Shown: positions 52,942 to 62,212 of the stretch, one piece after another
Position numbering within the stretch: the stretch's first letter is position 1
Layout of the letters: each line of letters begins with the position of its first letter
Source of the DNA: Desulfonatronum thiodismutans
GTDB taxonomy: Bacteria > Desulfobacterota > Desulfovibrionia > Desulfovibrionales > Desulfonatronaceae
Assembly: GCF_000717475.1 (NCBI RefSeq)
Contig: NZ_JPIK01000026.1
Span: 1 to 62,828 of the forward strand
Length of the DNA stretch: 62,828 nt
Direction: 5' to 3'
The notes under the pieces: model-generated
Told to the model about the DNA's origin: nothing
What the model saw: only the letters and a program-made list of their open reading frames with translations
Database searches by the model: none
Made by a program: the position numbers and the translations under genes

Positions 52942-53248
52942 TCGAATGAAATTATGCTATTTTTGGAATGGAGGCAAGAAAGGTTGTGGCATGTACCGGG
53001 CGGATATGTTCTTAGCCCCCTCCCAATATTCTGATCCCTGGCTGTCGCGGCCTATGCCTTGTTACTCGGGATATTGGGGATCAAACCCTTAGCGGAGGCT
53101 ATTTTCTGAACCTCCAGGGGGATATCCCGGGCATCAACGAGCAGACCGTTGACCGTGATCATCCAGGCCAGAGGATTGGAGGTGAAAGTATGGGTCCCCA
53201 TGAGCTGTTATATCTTGAGTTGGAGGCAAATTCATGGCCAGTGCGCAT
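52942..53248. other. Intergenic stretch with decayed gene
   Basis: No intact gene. The only protein-like string is the minus-strand remnant described next. The rest looks neutral. Confidence 0.4.
53052..53201 (-). pseudogene. C-terminal remnant of an unrecognised gene
   Basis: A minus-strand frame encodes THTFTSNPLAWMITVNGLLV then DARDIPLEVQKIASAKGLIP and a stop. The frame is closed a few codons upstream by TAA, so only about 49 residues remain. I cannot name the family. Confidence 0.35.
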
Positions 53249-54334
53249 TCAATGTACCCCTCCAGCAAACAAACTGGAATAGGCCTGAGACACGATATCC
53301 CATGTATAGTGCTCCCGAGCATACGCGGCCATGGCGGCACCGACCCTGCCGCTGTGCTCCGGGTTCAGCGAATCGATGATTGATTTGAGTCCTGCCGTGT
53401 CGGAAAAGTACAATGCCTCTTGGTTCGTGGTCTCCCGGTTGTAGTCGACATCGTAGGCCGCGATGGGCAGGCCGAGGTGCATGGCCTCAACCAGGGATGG
53501 GTTCGTGCCGCCGGCGCTGTGACCATGAACATACAGTACGCAGTTGCCGCGCAATTGATTGAGCAGGTTCTGGTCATAGATGGGGTCGAGCATGTAAATG
53601 TTTTGGCAGTCCTCGAATTTCCGGCGCAGGCTTCTGCCGTATGCGCTGTTCTGCCAATTGCCCGCGACAACGAGGGGCAGCGCGAAGCAGTCCCTGAAGG
53701 CCTCGAGAATCAAGCGGACATTGTTTTCCGGTTCGATGCGGCAGACCTTAAAGGCGTACGGGGAGCTCACGAAGGGAAATACCTCGCGCGTCTCATCCGC
53801 AATCGGGACTTTTATTGCATGATCCCCACCGTAAGGGATGAAAACAGCCTCCTTCCCATATTCCTTACGAACATACTCAACAAGTACACGACTATCCGCC
53901 ACGACCACATCGGCGTGGCGCACGGCCATCTTTTCAGAATATTTCAAGAAAGACTTCGCCGGACCGGACCACTTCGCCCGTTTCCACTCAAGGCCGTCAA
54001 TGTTGACGATGATTTTTTTGCGGAAGAGCAACCGGAAAATTGGAAGGAACGAGCAACCAGAAACGCCGAGGATCAAGAGCACGTCGGCCTTTCGGGAGGC
54101 GTGTAGCATGGAAAGGATGTCGTAGGGGATGCTTTGGATGCCGTTGGCAGAGAGGGGGAGGTAGACTAGTTTAGCATAACCATAGGTTTGAATTTTTATA
54201 CAATATTTCTTTGAACTGCAGAAAACGTTGAATAATAAGGTGTTGCTTGAGTATTTTGTTATATACTCAGCAAGTGTCTCAAATCCTCCATATTGAGCAG
54301 GAATACCAGTAGTGCCAATGATTGAAACTATCAC
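53249..54334 (-). CDS. GT4-type glycosyltransferase (DUF1972/rhamnosyltransferase-like)
   Basis: This 361-residue protein has the DUF1972 N-terminus (IIGTTGIPAQYGGFETLAEY) and a GT-B C-domain with HSAGGTNPSLVEAMHLGLPI, the donor-binding EX7E-like motif. Related enzymes add rhamnose or other sugars to surface glycans. The start codon is GTG overlapping the next gene's stop (GTGA). The first 55 residues are AT-rich, while the rest is host-like, so the gene spans a recombination boundary. Confidence 0.88.
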   Translation of the reverse strand: MIVSIIGTTGIPAQYGGFETLAEYITKYSSNTLLFNVFCSSKKYCIKIQTYGYAKLVYLPLSANGIQSIPYDILSMLHASRKADVLLILGVSGCSFLPIFRLLFRKKIIVNIDGLEWKRAKWSGPAKSFLKYSEKMAVRHADVVVADSRVLVEYVRKEYGKEAVFIPYGGDHAIKVPIADETREVFPFVSSPYAFKVCRIEPENNVRLILEAFRDCFALPLVVAGNWQNSAYGRSLRRKFEDCQNIYMLDPIYDQNLLNQLRGNCVLYVHGHSAGGTNPSLVEAMHLGLPIAAYDVDYNRETTNQEALYFSDTAGLKSIIDSLNPEHSGRVGAAMAAYAREHYTWDIVSQAYSSLFAGGVH

Positions 54335-55155
54335 ATCATAAGTCTTTGAATGTTAATTATTATTTTTCTTGCTATAATATTTATTACCGATATTTCGTTA
54401 TTAAAAAATAATGACATATTTTTGTAAAATTCAATAATTACCTTGATTTTTGTAATTTTTTTAAACGAATACTGAAGAGAAAATTTTTTAGCACCTTCTA
54501 AATTTTCATTATGCTGCCTATAATAAATTGTCGGTTCATTTATCCAGAAAATATATCCTTTTTTTGAAACATTTATAGATATCCACTGATCGTGAACAAT
54601 ATTTGTTTCAGGATAAGGAAATACTATACTTTTTACAGCCTGATTAATAATTATAGTACATCCCGTAACAACATTTTGTGCTAATAAATTTTTCCAATTT
54701 AACGAAATTCTACAATCAATTTTTTGATGTTTCCAAAAAGATCTATTAATTACGTTGAGATTTTCATCAACTATCGTAAGATCTGTAAAAATTAGTATAG
54801 GTTTGTTGTTTTCATGTTTTGACTCAATTTCCTTTATTTTTAAAATTGCTTTCTCAATTTTCTTTGGAAACCAGATATCATCTTGATCACAAAACATGAT
54901 ATAATGACTTTGAGAAATATTAAGCAATCTCATAAAACTTTTGAATGCGCCAATATTTCCATAATTGTCGTTTATAATTTCAATTAATTGAGGATTTCTT
55001 TTTGAATAATAACGAATGATGTCTAAAGTTTTGTCTATTGAACCATCATCGCGAATATAAACTTTAAAATTTCTATATGTTTGTGCAAAAAGAGAATCTA
55101 GCTGTTGAGCTAAATACTTTTCTCCATTATAAGTAGAAAGCAATATGTCTAACAT
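54331..55155 (-). CDS. GT2 family glycosyltransferase
   Basis: This 274-residue GT-A enzyme has DILLSTYNGEKYLAQQLDSL, IRDDGSIDKTLDII and MFCDQDDIWFPKKI, where the QDDIWFP resembles rhamnosyl-transferase-like GT2 enzymes. It is among the most AT-rich genes of the window, rich in Lys and Ile. It overlaps the GT4 gene by four bases. Confidence 0.9.
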   Translation of the reverse strand: MLDILLSTYNGEKYLAQQLDSLFAQTYRNFKVYIRDDGSIDKTLDIIRYYSKRNPQLIEIINDNYGNIGAFKSFMRLLNISQSHYIMFCDQDDIWFPKKIEKAILKIKEIESKHENNKPILIFTDLTIVDENLNVINRSFWKHQKIDCRISLNWKNLLAQNVVTGCTIIINQAVKSIVFPYPETNIVHDQWISINVSKKGYIFWINEPTIYYRQHNENLEGAKKFSLQYSFKKITKIKVIIEFYKNMSLFFNNEISVINIIARKIIINIQRLMM

Positions 55156-55168
55156 GATTTATATATAA

Positions 55169-56164
55169 TTATTTATATATGTATGAAGTATCTTTGAAGT
55201 ATTTTTTAATATATTTGATAATTTTGTTTGGAATGATAAATTTTAAATAGTATTTGAATATTGATAAAGTAATAATTCTATATATAATTAATAAAGGTAA
55301 TTTGTTTTTTTTATAAATTTTATAGTTGTCATAAAATGAAAATACAGTGTTGCTTTTTCCGAATACCCTGTATTCTCCGAATTGTTTTTTTATATTCATT
55401 CCATTATAATTACAATTTATCATTCTAATGTTGAAGTCGTAGTCAGCACAATATTTATATAATGTATTATAAAAGTGTATTTTTTTGTATACATCTAAAG
55501 ATATAAAGCATGATTGATGTGATAAAGGATTCTCTTTGTATCTTTTTTCGTAAATTTCATTGCTTTGAAGCGTTTTTCTGTATCCAAATATAATTCCATT
55601 CTTGTTTTTAAGATTGATATATCCATATACGTAATCAATTTTTGGATATATTTTGCATGTTTTTGCAATATCTTGAATTATATAGATATAGTATGTATCG
55701 TCTGAATTTAAAATTCCTATAAAAAAACCATATGATAATCTTATTCCTTTATTCATCGCATCATATATTCCCTCATCTTTCTCGCTCACCCAGTAATCAA
55801 TGGCATGTTCATATTTCCGGATGATGCCCAGCGTCCCGTCCGTGCTCCCTCCGTCGATGACGATATACTCCACGTTATCGTAGGTCTGGTTGAGGACGCT
55901 GAGAATGGTTTCTTCCAGATGTTTCGCCCCGTTGAGGACCACGGTGATCACTGTGATCAGGGGCTTGTCCGGGAGGCTGCGCTTGAACAGCCCCTGGGTG
56001 CGCAAGCCGCCTTGTCCGGTGCGGTTTTCGCTCTCGGGCAGGAACAGGACCGTTTCGAACGCGTCCCCAGACTTGCTCTCGATGACAGGTTTTTCCCGAG
56101 TCACCAGCCGGGTGGTGCTGTAGTCGTTGTTCAGGCAGAAGGTGCTGTTGTGCTGATCATGCAT
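55169..56164 (-). CDS. GT2 family glycosyltransferase, chimeric composition
   Basis: This 331-residue protein has a GC-rich N-terminal half (about 1-125, including TVITVVLNGAKHLEETILSV and YIVIDGGSTDGT) and an AT-rich C-terminal half (from about YWVSEKDEGIYDAMNKGI). The family resembles WcaA/colanic-type GT2 enzymes. The abrupt change at about 55790 within one reading frame suggests homologous recombination at the conserved motif, creating a hybrid gene. The 60-residue N-terminal leader is also unusual. Confidence 0.88.
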   Translation of the reverse strand: MHDQHNSTFCLNNDYSTTRLVTREKPVIESKSGDAFETVLFLPESENRTGQGGLRTQGLFKRSLPDKPLITVITVVLNGAKHLEETILSVLNQTYDNVEYIVIDGGSTDGTLGIIRKYEHAIDYWVSEKDEGIYDAMNKGIRLSYGFFIGILNSDDTYYIYIIQDIAKTCKIYPKIDYVYGYINLKNKNGIIFGYRKTLQSNEIYEKRYKENPLSHQSCFISLDVYKKIHFYNTLYKYCADYDFNIRMINCNYNGMNIKKQFGEYRVFGKSNTVFSFYDNYKIYKKNKLPLLIIYRIITLSIFKYYLKFIIPNKIIKYIKKYFKDTSYIYK

Positions 56165-56790
56165 GATTCAAGTCTCAGATGTCACCAGAACGTTCCGCAA
56201 TCAAAGGCGGAAAAGGCGGGGTCAACAATAATCGGCGGCCACGAGTTCATGGTACCTTTCGACAATGTCCGGCGGCTGTTCCTGCTTGCCGATTCGGTGC
56301 TTCGTGGCGATTTCCCAAGTACTGGCCGAACTGACAAAAATGGAGTTCTATTCATCGGAAATGGCATACTTGGGGTCCTCGAACAGTCCATCCTCGGCCA
56401 GCGCACGATTGGCCCACATGGTTGAGTCGATCCCGTTGGAGCGCTTGCAATGATGAATGCGATACGCCGTCCGAGCAGCGCCGCCGCTGATGTTGGATGT
56501 TTTGAACTGGCATACTTTCTTTTCTTCATCGATATAGCCATCGCGTCAGCAAGCGCCCGGTGCGTTCACGGCCCTTGGTAAGCGTTGACCCCACAAGGTT
56601 CATGCCCCGGAGTATCTTGCTGTTTTGCGTCACAACGCCTTGAAACTCAGCCGTGAAAAAAAGCCAGGTTTGGATGTTAAGGGTAAAAGCTGCAGGGCCG
56701 GTTAGGATAAATAGGTCGTGTTTGAAGGATAAATGTCACGAACTGGTTACGAAGACACTGCAACAAGCAATGCTGACTTTGGTCTGAATT
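56165..56790. other. Decayed DNA between glycosyltransferase and unknown gene
   Basis: Apart from the vapC pseudogene at 56182 (below), no gene or RNA is recognised. Composition returns to moderate GC. A plausible decayed mobile or toxin-antitoxin region. Confidence 0.4.
56182..56453 (-). pseudogene. vapC pseudogene
   Basis: Minus-strand frames spell a PIN toxin with an in-frame TAG after AISDE, then NSIFVSSASTWEIATKHRIG and IVERYHELVAADY, and finally DPAFSAFDCGTFW after an internal deletion. The intact gene at 62209 contains NTIFVSAASSWEIATKQRIG and ends DPAFSAFHCITFW, so this is its decayed close paralogue. Confidence 0.85.
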
Positions 56791-58287
56791 TTATACATCC
56801 TTGTAAGGTTTCCTGCTGATGATATAATGATACATTGCCCGAACTGGCTGATATAGTCCTATGCACCGCAAAATGATGCCCACAAGATTAAAAATATTTT
56901 TTCTCATCTGGATACGTGCATATAGCCATCTTTGAACAAGACGAACCCGTAGCATTTCAAGCCGCTTATTTTCTATCAAGCCAGACATCAACTGAACATC
57001 TGATAAGTCCTTGGCTTCTCTACGGTTCCTTTTCATATTTATTAACTGCTGAAGCCCTATCAGTTTGACTCCAAACAAAAAGAAATGATTATCTGGATTA
57101 TAGACAAGTTCATTGACACTTTTTCCATGATACTTAACCGCTTCTGCTGGAGAATCAATATTTAAAGATCTATAAATATCGTCACGGCCAGATGCTGTCA
57201 AAATAACTACATCGTTGGATTCGCGCAAACCATAAAGTTCAAGCAACCAGCTTCCATCAATTGCAAATTCATTCGTATGAATATTGTTTTCATTTGATAA
57301 ACTAAGAACTTGGTTCAGTATTTGGTGGTGCTTACCCTTAAGCAACTCTGCATGATTTAAATAATGCAGACCGTTTTCGTTGCAAAGCAGGCTGGCTAAT
57401 CTCAATGTCTCTTCATGGGTATTGGTGATATGAATAGAGCTATAGCCATGGCCATTGACAACACGAATATGTTCTTTTATTACACGTACATGTCCTATCC
57501 CAGCATCAGCCTGAAAAATGATCATGTTTACATCATCAAGCTTCGGAAAGCACTCAAAGAGCTTCTGGTAAAGCCCTCTGTAGTTAGAGTATTCATCTCC
57601 AAACCAATCCATATGGTGATAGCACTGATATAAAAGATTAATAGCCCCCTTATTTGTCAGTGATATTTTTTTTTTGTATATGATATTCCCAAACAGTTTT
57701 TCAGCCAGGTGAATATTAATTGAGCTACTTGGCCACAAAAAAGCAATAAAGCAGTTCCGTGCATAATGCAAAAATTGTATTACTGATTGTTCGATGATTC
57801 TGAGTGGTACTGCGCAGTTGAAAAAATATTGGTGGTCGCAGATGATTGAAGGCAATGTGGTTTGAATAAATGCTACATCCTTTCCATGGAAAAGTGCAGC
57901 ACTAAGGCGATGTGCTCCGTTGATAATAGATCCATTCTTGGAAACTGGTAACAGTGTTTTTTCAATATCAAAGTTTTTTGAGTATATTTCATTTGAAACT
58001 TCATCAAAAACTTTTTTAAAAATATTAAAATCAGATTTTTTGGGGTTATCGGGGTCGACTAAAGAGCCTAGTGTCTGCGCTCTCAGAGCTTCAAAATATA
58101 TTTTTTCTGCTAAATCGGGAGTCTTATTTTTTAGTTTTAAATATAAAGTGCGCATCCCTATATCAAGGCGGTTCCATTTGACCAATTCCTCAGGAGGTGC
58201 CCAGTGCACAGTATATTTGACTTCAGGCATCCGTTTCCATACACCTAATTCTACTCTATCGTAAAGATCAGATTTTGATAGCTTCAT
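56791..58287 (-). CDS. Large protein of unknown function with ParB-like segment
   Basis: This 498-residue protein has a ParB/sulfiredoxin-like loop at 117-132 (KNGSIINGAHRLSAAL) in a generally soluble N-terminal half. The second half contains INMKRNRREAKDLSDVQLMSG, reminiscent of nucleotidyltransferase-like proteins (KDLxDV), and a basic, aromatic C-terminal tail. Lysine-rich and less GC-rich than the host core. It sits between glycosyltransferases and the flippase, so a role in glycan synthesis or its control is likely by context only. Confidence 0.6.
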   Translation of the reverse strand: MKLSKSDLYDRVELGVWKRMPEVKYTVHWAPPEELVKWNRLDIGMRTLYLKLKNKTPDLAEKIYFEALRAQTLGSLVDPDNPKKSDFNIFKKVFDEVSNEIYSKNFDIEKTLLPVSKNGSIINGAHRLSAALFHGKDVAFIQTTLPSIICDHQYFFNCAVPLRIIEQSVIQFLHYARNCFIAFLWPSSSINIHLAEKLFGNIIYKKKISLTNKGAINLLYQCYHHMDWFGDEYSNYRGLYQKLFECFPKLDDVNMIIFQADAGIGHVRVIKEHIRVVNGHGYSSIHITNTHEETLRLASLLCNENGLHYLNHAELLKGKHHQILNQVLSLSNENNIHTNEFAIDGSWLLELYGLRESNDVVILTASGRDDIYRSLNIDSPAEAVKYHGKSVNELVYNPDNHFFLFGVKLIGLQQLINMKRNRREAKDLSDVQLMSGLIENKRLEMLRVRLVQRWLYARIQMRKNIFNLVGIILRCIGLYQPVRAMYHYIISRKPYKDV

Positions 58288-58448
58288 AGCTTTGCAAAAT
58301 ATTTGATACGCCTCAAAATACGGCAGGTTATGCTCATGTTTCCGAGGAAATGGGTGTCATATAATTCATCAGCTGAAACATTTTATTGAATCGAAGCTGT
58401 AGACGAATTCTTTTACGATCCTTTCAGAAGGAAATCCATAAAATACTT

Positions 58449-59798
58449 TTAGCGTTTTGAAATGAGAAATCGTGCAAACGGAAAAAGTGAATAGGACTTC
58501 ATGTTAAAGAGGATTCTGGTTTCTTTCTTGAACAGATCAGATACCAGGACAACAAAGAAATATGATACGACAGTTGCATAGGCGGCTCCGGTTGCTCCGA
58601 ATCTTGGAATCAGAAGGATGTTCAGGCCGACGTTCATCCCCGCCCCCAGCAGCGATCTTTGCATACTCAGGATCTGTCGATTCTCGGCCAGGAACCATCT
58701 GGAACTGGCGGCACCTAAAAAAACAAACACTGCGGCCCAGATATGTATTGTGAGAACGGCCCCAGCCTGCTCATAAGCCTGCCCGAACAAGATGACGATC
58801 AGGTGGGAGGACAGAAATGTCATGGGCAGGGCGATGGCCACGGAAATCCAGGCCATCAGGTCGAACAGCTTTTGCAATCTCTGATAGTAGAGCTCCTCGC
58901 TTCTTTTCTTTGCTTCGAGAATAGAGGGGAACACGGAGGCTGTGATCGCCATGGGTATAAAGTACCACACTTCACTCACCCGCACGGCCGCCGAATATAT
59001 CCCCACGGCCTCATCACCAATCATCTGCCCCAGCATGATCTGGTCGATGCGCATGTAGATCATCACGGCCATGCCCGAGAGGATAAGTGGCCAGCTATCG
59101 CGTAGCAGTGTTTTGGCCCTGCGCATTCCGGGCTTCCATGCATGCAGCCTGCGGCTGGTCCGACTATAGACAACCAGGAGGGAAGCCGCGACCAGGGCCG
59201 CCTCTGCCAAGATTGCCCAGGCGAACGCCGTAAGCGGTGCATGGGTCAAAATCATGGCGACCTTGATTCCGGCGATGAGCAGAAAGGTCGTGTTTTCCAC
59301 CCAAACCACGAACTTGGATTGAACCTGAGATTCGAACCAGTATTTGATCGTCTCCCCGGCCCTGAGCACCAGTGTGAAGCCAAGGATGGCCACGATGGTT
59401 CTGGTCAAGTCGTCGTCGGGGCGGAAATAGGAAATCGTCGCGAACACCAGAAGGTAGGCCGTCAGCCCCCCCAAGAGCTGTAGCACGAAGGCCGTGCCCA
59501 GGGTTTCGTTGCCGCTGGTTTGGTCCTGGACGATATCCCGGACCACGATGCCGTGCAGACCCAGCGTGGCCACGGCCCCGAACAGCCCGATAAAGGCTAG
59601 GGCGAAGCTGAGCAGCCCGAACTGTTCCGGCCCCAGGTATCTGGCCACCCAGACCCCCACCAGGAGCCCCACGCCCATGCGCAGGATCTTGTCAAAGAAC
59701 AACCAGCCGATATTATCCAGGATCTTCAGCAGTCCTGTCCGGTGCGCGATTCTTTCATGCACCCATGTCGGCAGCCACTTCAAAACGCTGTGAAGCAT
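58449..59798 (-). CDS. Wzx-like polysaccharide flippase
   Basis: This 449-residue protein has about 12 predicted membrane helices and the MATE/Wzx-type start (LDNIGWLFFDKILRMGVGLLVGVWVARYLGPEQFGLLSFA). It translocates lipid-linked glycan repeat units across the inner membrane. It is upstream of the glycosyltransferase block in the same direction, supporting a surface-glycan operon. Confidence 0.92.
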   Translation of the reverse strand: MLHSVLKWLPTWVHERIAHRTGLLKILDNIGWLFFDKILRMGVGLLVGVWVARYLGPEQFGLLSFALAFIGLFGAVATLGLHGIVVRDIVQDQTSGNETLGTAFVLQLLGGLTAYLLVFATISYFRPDDDLTRTIVAILGFTLVLRAGETIKYWFESQVQSKFVVWVENTTFLLIAGIKVAMILTHAPLTAFAWAILAEAALVAASLLVVYSRTSRRLHAWKPGMRRAKTLLRDSWPLILSGMAVMIYMRIDQIMLGQMIGDEAVGIYSAAVRVSEVWYFIPMAITASVFPSILEAKKRSEELYYQRLQKLFDLMAWISVAIALPMTFLSSHLIVILFGQAYEQAGAVLTIHIWAAVFVFLGAASSRWFLAENRQILSMQRSLLGAGMNVGLNILLIPRFGATGAAYATVVSYFFVVLVSDLFKKETRILFNMKSYSLFPFARFLISKR

Positions 59799-60458
59799 TC
59801 GAAGGTTTGGAGGTTAAAAGGGGGGAGTGAATAAAAAAAAGGCAGCACTATGAATTTCATTCAGGTTCCCAGATCGGTTTCTCTGTTGCTTGTCGTACTG
59901 GCCTCATGGTCGAGTCGGATCAAACGACACGTCGGTGACAACCGGGAAGCGGTACCTCCCCAATATATGAAGAGGGGAGGGTGGTCGAGTGAGGCTGTCG
60001 AGGTCCAGGGGCAGTCCCGTGATACTATTGAAGGGGCACTCGTTTTTTGACAAGCAATCCAGGCACTCTGCGGAACTCGAGAAAACTATTCGTGACCAAG
60101 ATCAACCCTCTACTTCTTGCATGCTCCGCTATCTGATTGTCATATGCCCCGATATTTTGTCCACCGGTTTCCAGATTGCCAATGATCCTGAAACTATGCA
60201 AGGCGGGAATCGCATCCAAAAAACATGTGATATTCAAACTGAGATGCCGGTGGGTTAACATTGAAGGGGGCAAGTCATTTATGTTGGCCGTTCAGTAACA
60301 CATGCAGCCGGACCCGGTGCATATCGTCGTACCCGAAGGCTACGGGATGAGAACCTTGATCAGGCGCGTGTATTTGATTTTCTAGCTAGACTTGGCTAGA
60401 TTTCTCGCTGGGGCATGTTTTCAAACAGAAGCTGGTTGGAAAGAATCGAAGGAGGGGC
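59799..60458. other. Gene-free stretch with decayed vapC
   Basis: No intact gene; it contains the pseudogene at 60025-60235 and otherwise unidentified sequence. A possible promoter of the following antitoxin lies near 60400-60450. Confidence 0.4.
60025..60235 (-). pseudogene. Decayed vapC 3' end
   Basis: The frame encodes IGAYDNQIAEHARSRGLILV and RVPGLLVKK, which matches the intact toxin at 61174 (IGAYDNQIAGHARSRGLILV, RVPGLLVEN) nearly residue for residue. The N-terminal part is gone. A duplicated and decayed toxin. Confidence 0.85.
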
Positions 60459-60707
60459 ATGATGCTGGTCGTGAACATGTTCGAGGCCAAGACGACGCTT
60501 TCCAAGCTGGTCGAGGCCATTGAAAGCGGAAAAGAGAGCGAGGTGATCATCGCCCGTCACGGAACCCCGGTGGCTAGGCTGGCCCCGATTACCAGGCAGC
60601 CGGTCGCCAAACGAATTGGGGTAGCCAAGGGGGAGTTCGTGGTTCCGGATGATATTGACGCGGACAATGAGAACATTGCCGCCTTGTTTCAGGAATCCAT
60701 TTCGTGA
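60459..60707 (+). CDS. Phd/YefM-type antitoxin
   Basis: This 82-residue protein has MLVVNMFEAKTTLSKLVEAI, the Phd N-domain, then an acidic tail (DIDADNENIAALFQESIS). It overlaps the toxin start. Start ATG at 60459 or one codon later. Confidence 0.9.
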   Translation: MMLVVNMFEAKTTLSKLVEAIESGKESEVIIARHGTPVARLAPITRQPVAKRIGVAKGEFVVPDDIDADNENIAALFQESIS

Positions 60708-61090
60708 GACTGCTCCTGGACACGCATATTGCCTTGTGGGCGATCGTGGACAGTCCCAGGCTCTCCGCAAAGGCGCGCGAGCTGATCCTGGCCCCGGCAG
60801 CCGAGGTGTACGTCAGCGCGGCCACCATCTGGGAGATATCCATCAAGTTTTCTCTTGGGCGAGGGGGCATGCCGCTTTCGGGTGCGAAAGCCGCCGACTG
60901 TTTTACAAGGGCAGGGTATTTCAGGCTGCCCATGACCTGGGACCATGCCTTGGCTGTCGAGTCCTTGCCCTTGCTTCACGCGGACCCTTTTGATCGCATG
61001 CTTGTGGCCCAATCCCTCAGTGAGCCGATGTTCCTGTTGACCAACGACGGAACTCTTCCGGCATATGGCGAAACGGTGCTCATGGTCTGA
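60704..61090 (+). CDS. vapC: PIN-domain toxin (VapC)
   Basis: This 128-residue protein has LLLDTHIALWAI, TIWEISIKFSLG and HADPFDRMLVAQ PIN acids. The start is GTG, overlapping the antitoxin end by four bases (GTGA). Confidence 0.9.
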   Translation: MRLLLDTHIALWAIVDSPRLSAKARELILAPAAEVYVSAATIWEISIKFSLGRGGMPLSGAKAADCFTRAGYFRLPMTWDHALAVESLPLLHADPFDRMLVAQSLSEPMFLLTNDGTLPAYGETVLMV

Positions 61091-61173
61091 TAAGAATGTG
61101 AAAAGTAAGGTTCAGTAAAGGCGGAGCTGAGGAAGTGGGCGAAGCATCCCGTGGTGAGCGGCCCACGATGATT

Positions 61174-61581
61174 TTATTGAAGCGGCATCCAATTTTCGAC
61201 AAGTAATCCTGGCACTCTGCTGAACTCGCGAATATGATTCGTGACCAGAATCAACCCTCTGCTTCTGGCATGCCCGGCTATCTGATTGTCGTATGCCCCG
61301 ATACTTTGACCGCGGGCTTCCAGATTGGCAATGATCCTGGCGCTATGCACGGCGGCATTCGTATCAAAATCCAAAACTTCCAACCTCGCGAAAAAACCTT
61401 CCACGACCTTCAAGTTTGCATCCGGTTTCTCTGACTTCTCGACACCTTTGATCAGCTCCATGACCGTAACGGCGCTGATGCACAGCTGGCCGTGGCGACG
61501 GCGGAACTCCTCGCGAATCACGGCAGGACGGTTCTTGATAGTGTAAATGCAGATGCAGGTGTCGAGCATGTATGTGAGCAT
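61174..61581 (-). CDS. vapC: PIN-domain toxin (VapC)
   Basis: This 135-residue protein has MLDTCICIYTI, VTVMELIKGVEK and GAYDNQIAGHAR PIN acids, and NHIREFSRVPGL at the end as in VapC of the FitB/MvpA type. The ATG shares a base with the VapB stop (TGATG). Confidence 0.92.
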   Translation of the reverse strand: MLTYMLDTCICIYTIKNRPAVIREEFRRRHGQLCISAVTVMELIKGVEKSEKPDANLKVVEGFFARLEVLDFDTNAAVHSARIIANLEARGQSIGAYDNQIAGHARSRGLILVTNHIREFSRVPGLLVENWMPLQ

Positions 61582-61811
61582 CAGACCCCCTCACGCTCCT
61601 GTACAGGCGGCTGGTCGCGCTCGCTCATGAAGTCGGCGGTTACGCCGGGGCCGTCAAACCAGCTATCCCAGCCCTCCCCGGCGGGGGCGATGATTCGGCT
61701 CCGCCCCACGGCCACGACATCAACGCGCTTCACGTCTTCCGGCAGGGCCACGGCCTTGGGAAGCCGGACCGCCTGGGATCGATTGCTTTTGAATACGGTC
61801 GATTGTTCCAT
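61581..61811 (-). CDS. vapB: VapB-type antitoxin
   Basis: This 76-residue protein begins MEQSTVFKSNRSQAVRLPKA, the AbrB-like VapB signature, with an acidic tail (MSERDQPPVQEREGV). GAGGAG lies seven bases before the ATG. Confidence 0.92.
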   Translation of the reverse strand: MEQSTVFKSNRSQAVRLPKAVALPEDVKRVDVVAVGRSRIIAPAGEGWDSWFDGPGVTADFMSERDQPPVQEREGV

Positions 61812-61984
61812 TGTCTTCTCCTCATTTGATCGGACTTGTTTGCAAGCGCAGAGTAGCAATGCCTAGGGATATGTCAATGGGATATCTTTTCGCTTGTAGT
61901 GGGAAATCCGGGCGATTCCTTGACGTGCCGGATATCATGGCTTTACAGTTAGTCCACATTGTTAGTCCATGGGGGGGGTATGCC

Positions 61985-62212
61985 ATGATGGTCAATGTTC
62001 ACGAAGCAAAAACCAATTTTTCGAAACTGCTGGATCTGGCCCACGCTGGACAGGAAATCATCCTGGCCAAGTCAGGAAAACCCTATGCCCTTCTGACGTC
62101 TCTACCTCCAGGTGTGACCCGGCGCGTGCCAGGACGATTGCCTGGTAAAGTTACGGAAGACTTTTTCGAGCCCTTGCCTGAAGAAGAAATTGCCGCCTGG
62201 GAGAGGGCATGA
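61985..62212 (+). CDS. Phd-type antitoxin
   Basis: This 75-residue protein has MVNVHEAKTNFSKLLDLAHA and EIILAKSGKPYALLTSL, the Phd/YefM pattern. The end overlaps vapC by four bases. Alternative start at 61988. Confidence 0.9.
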   Translation: MMVNVHEAKTNFSKLLDLAHAGQEIILAKSGKPYALLTSLPPGVTRRVPGRLPGKVTEDFFEPLPEEEIAAWERA

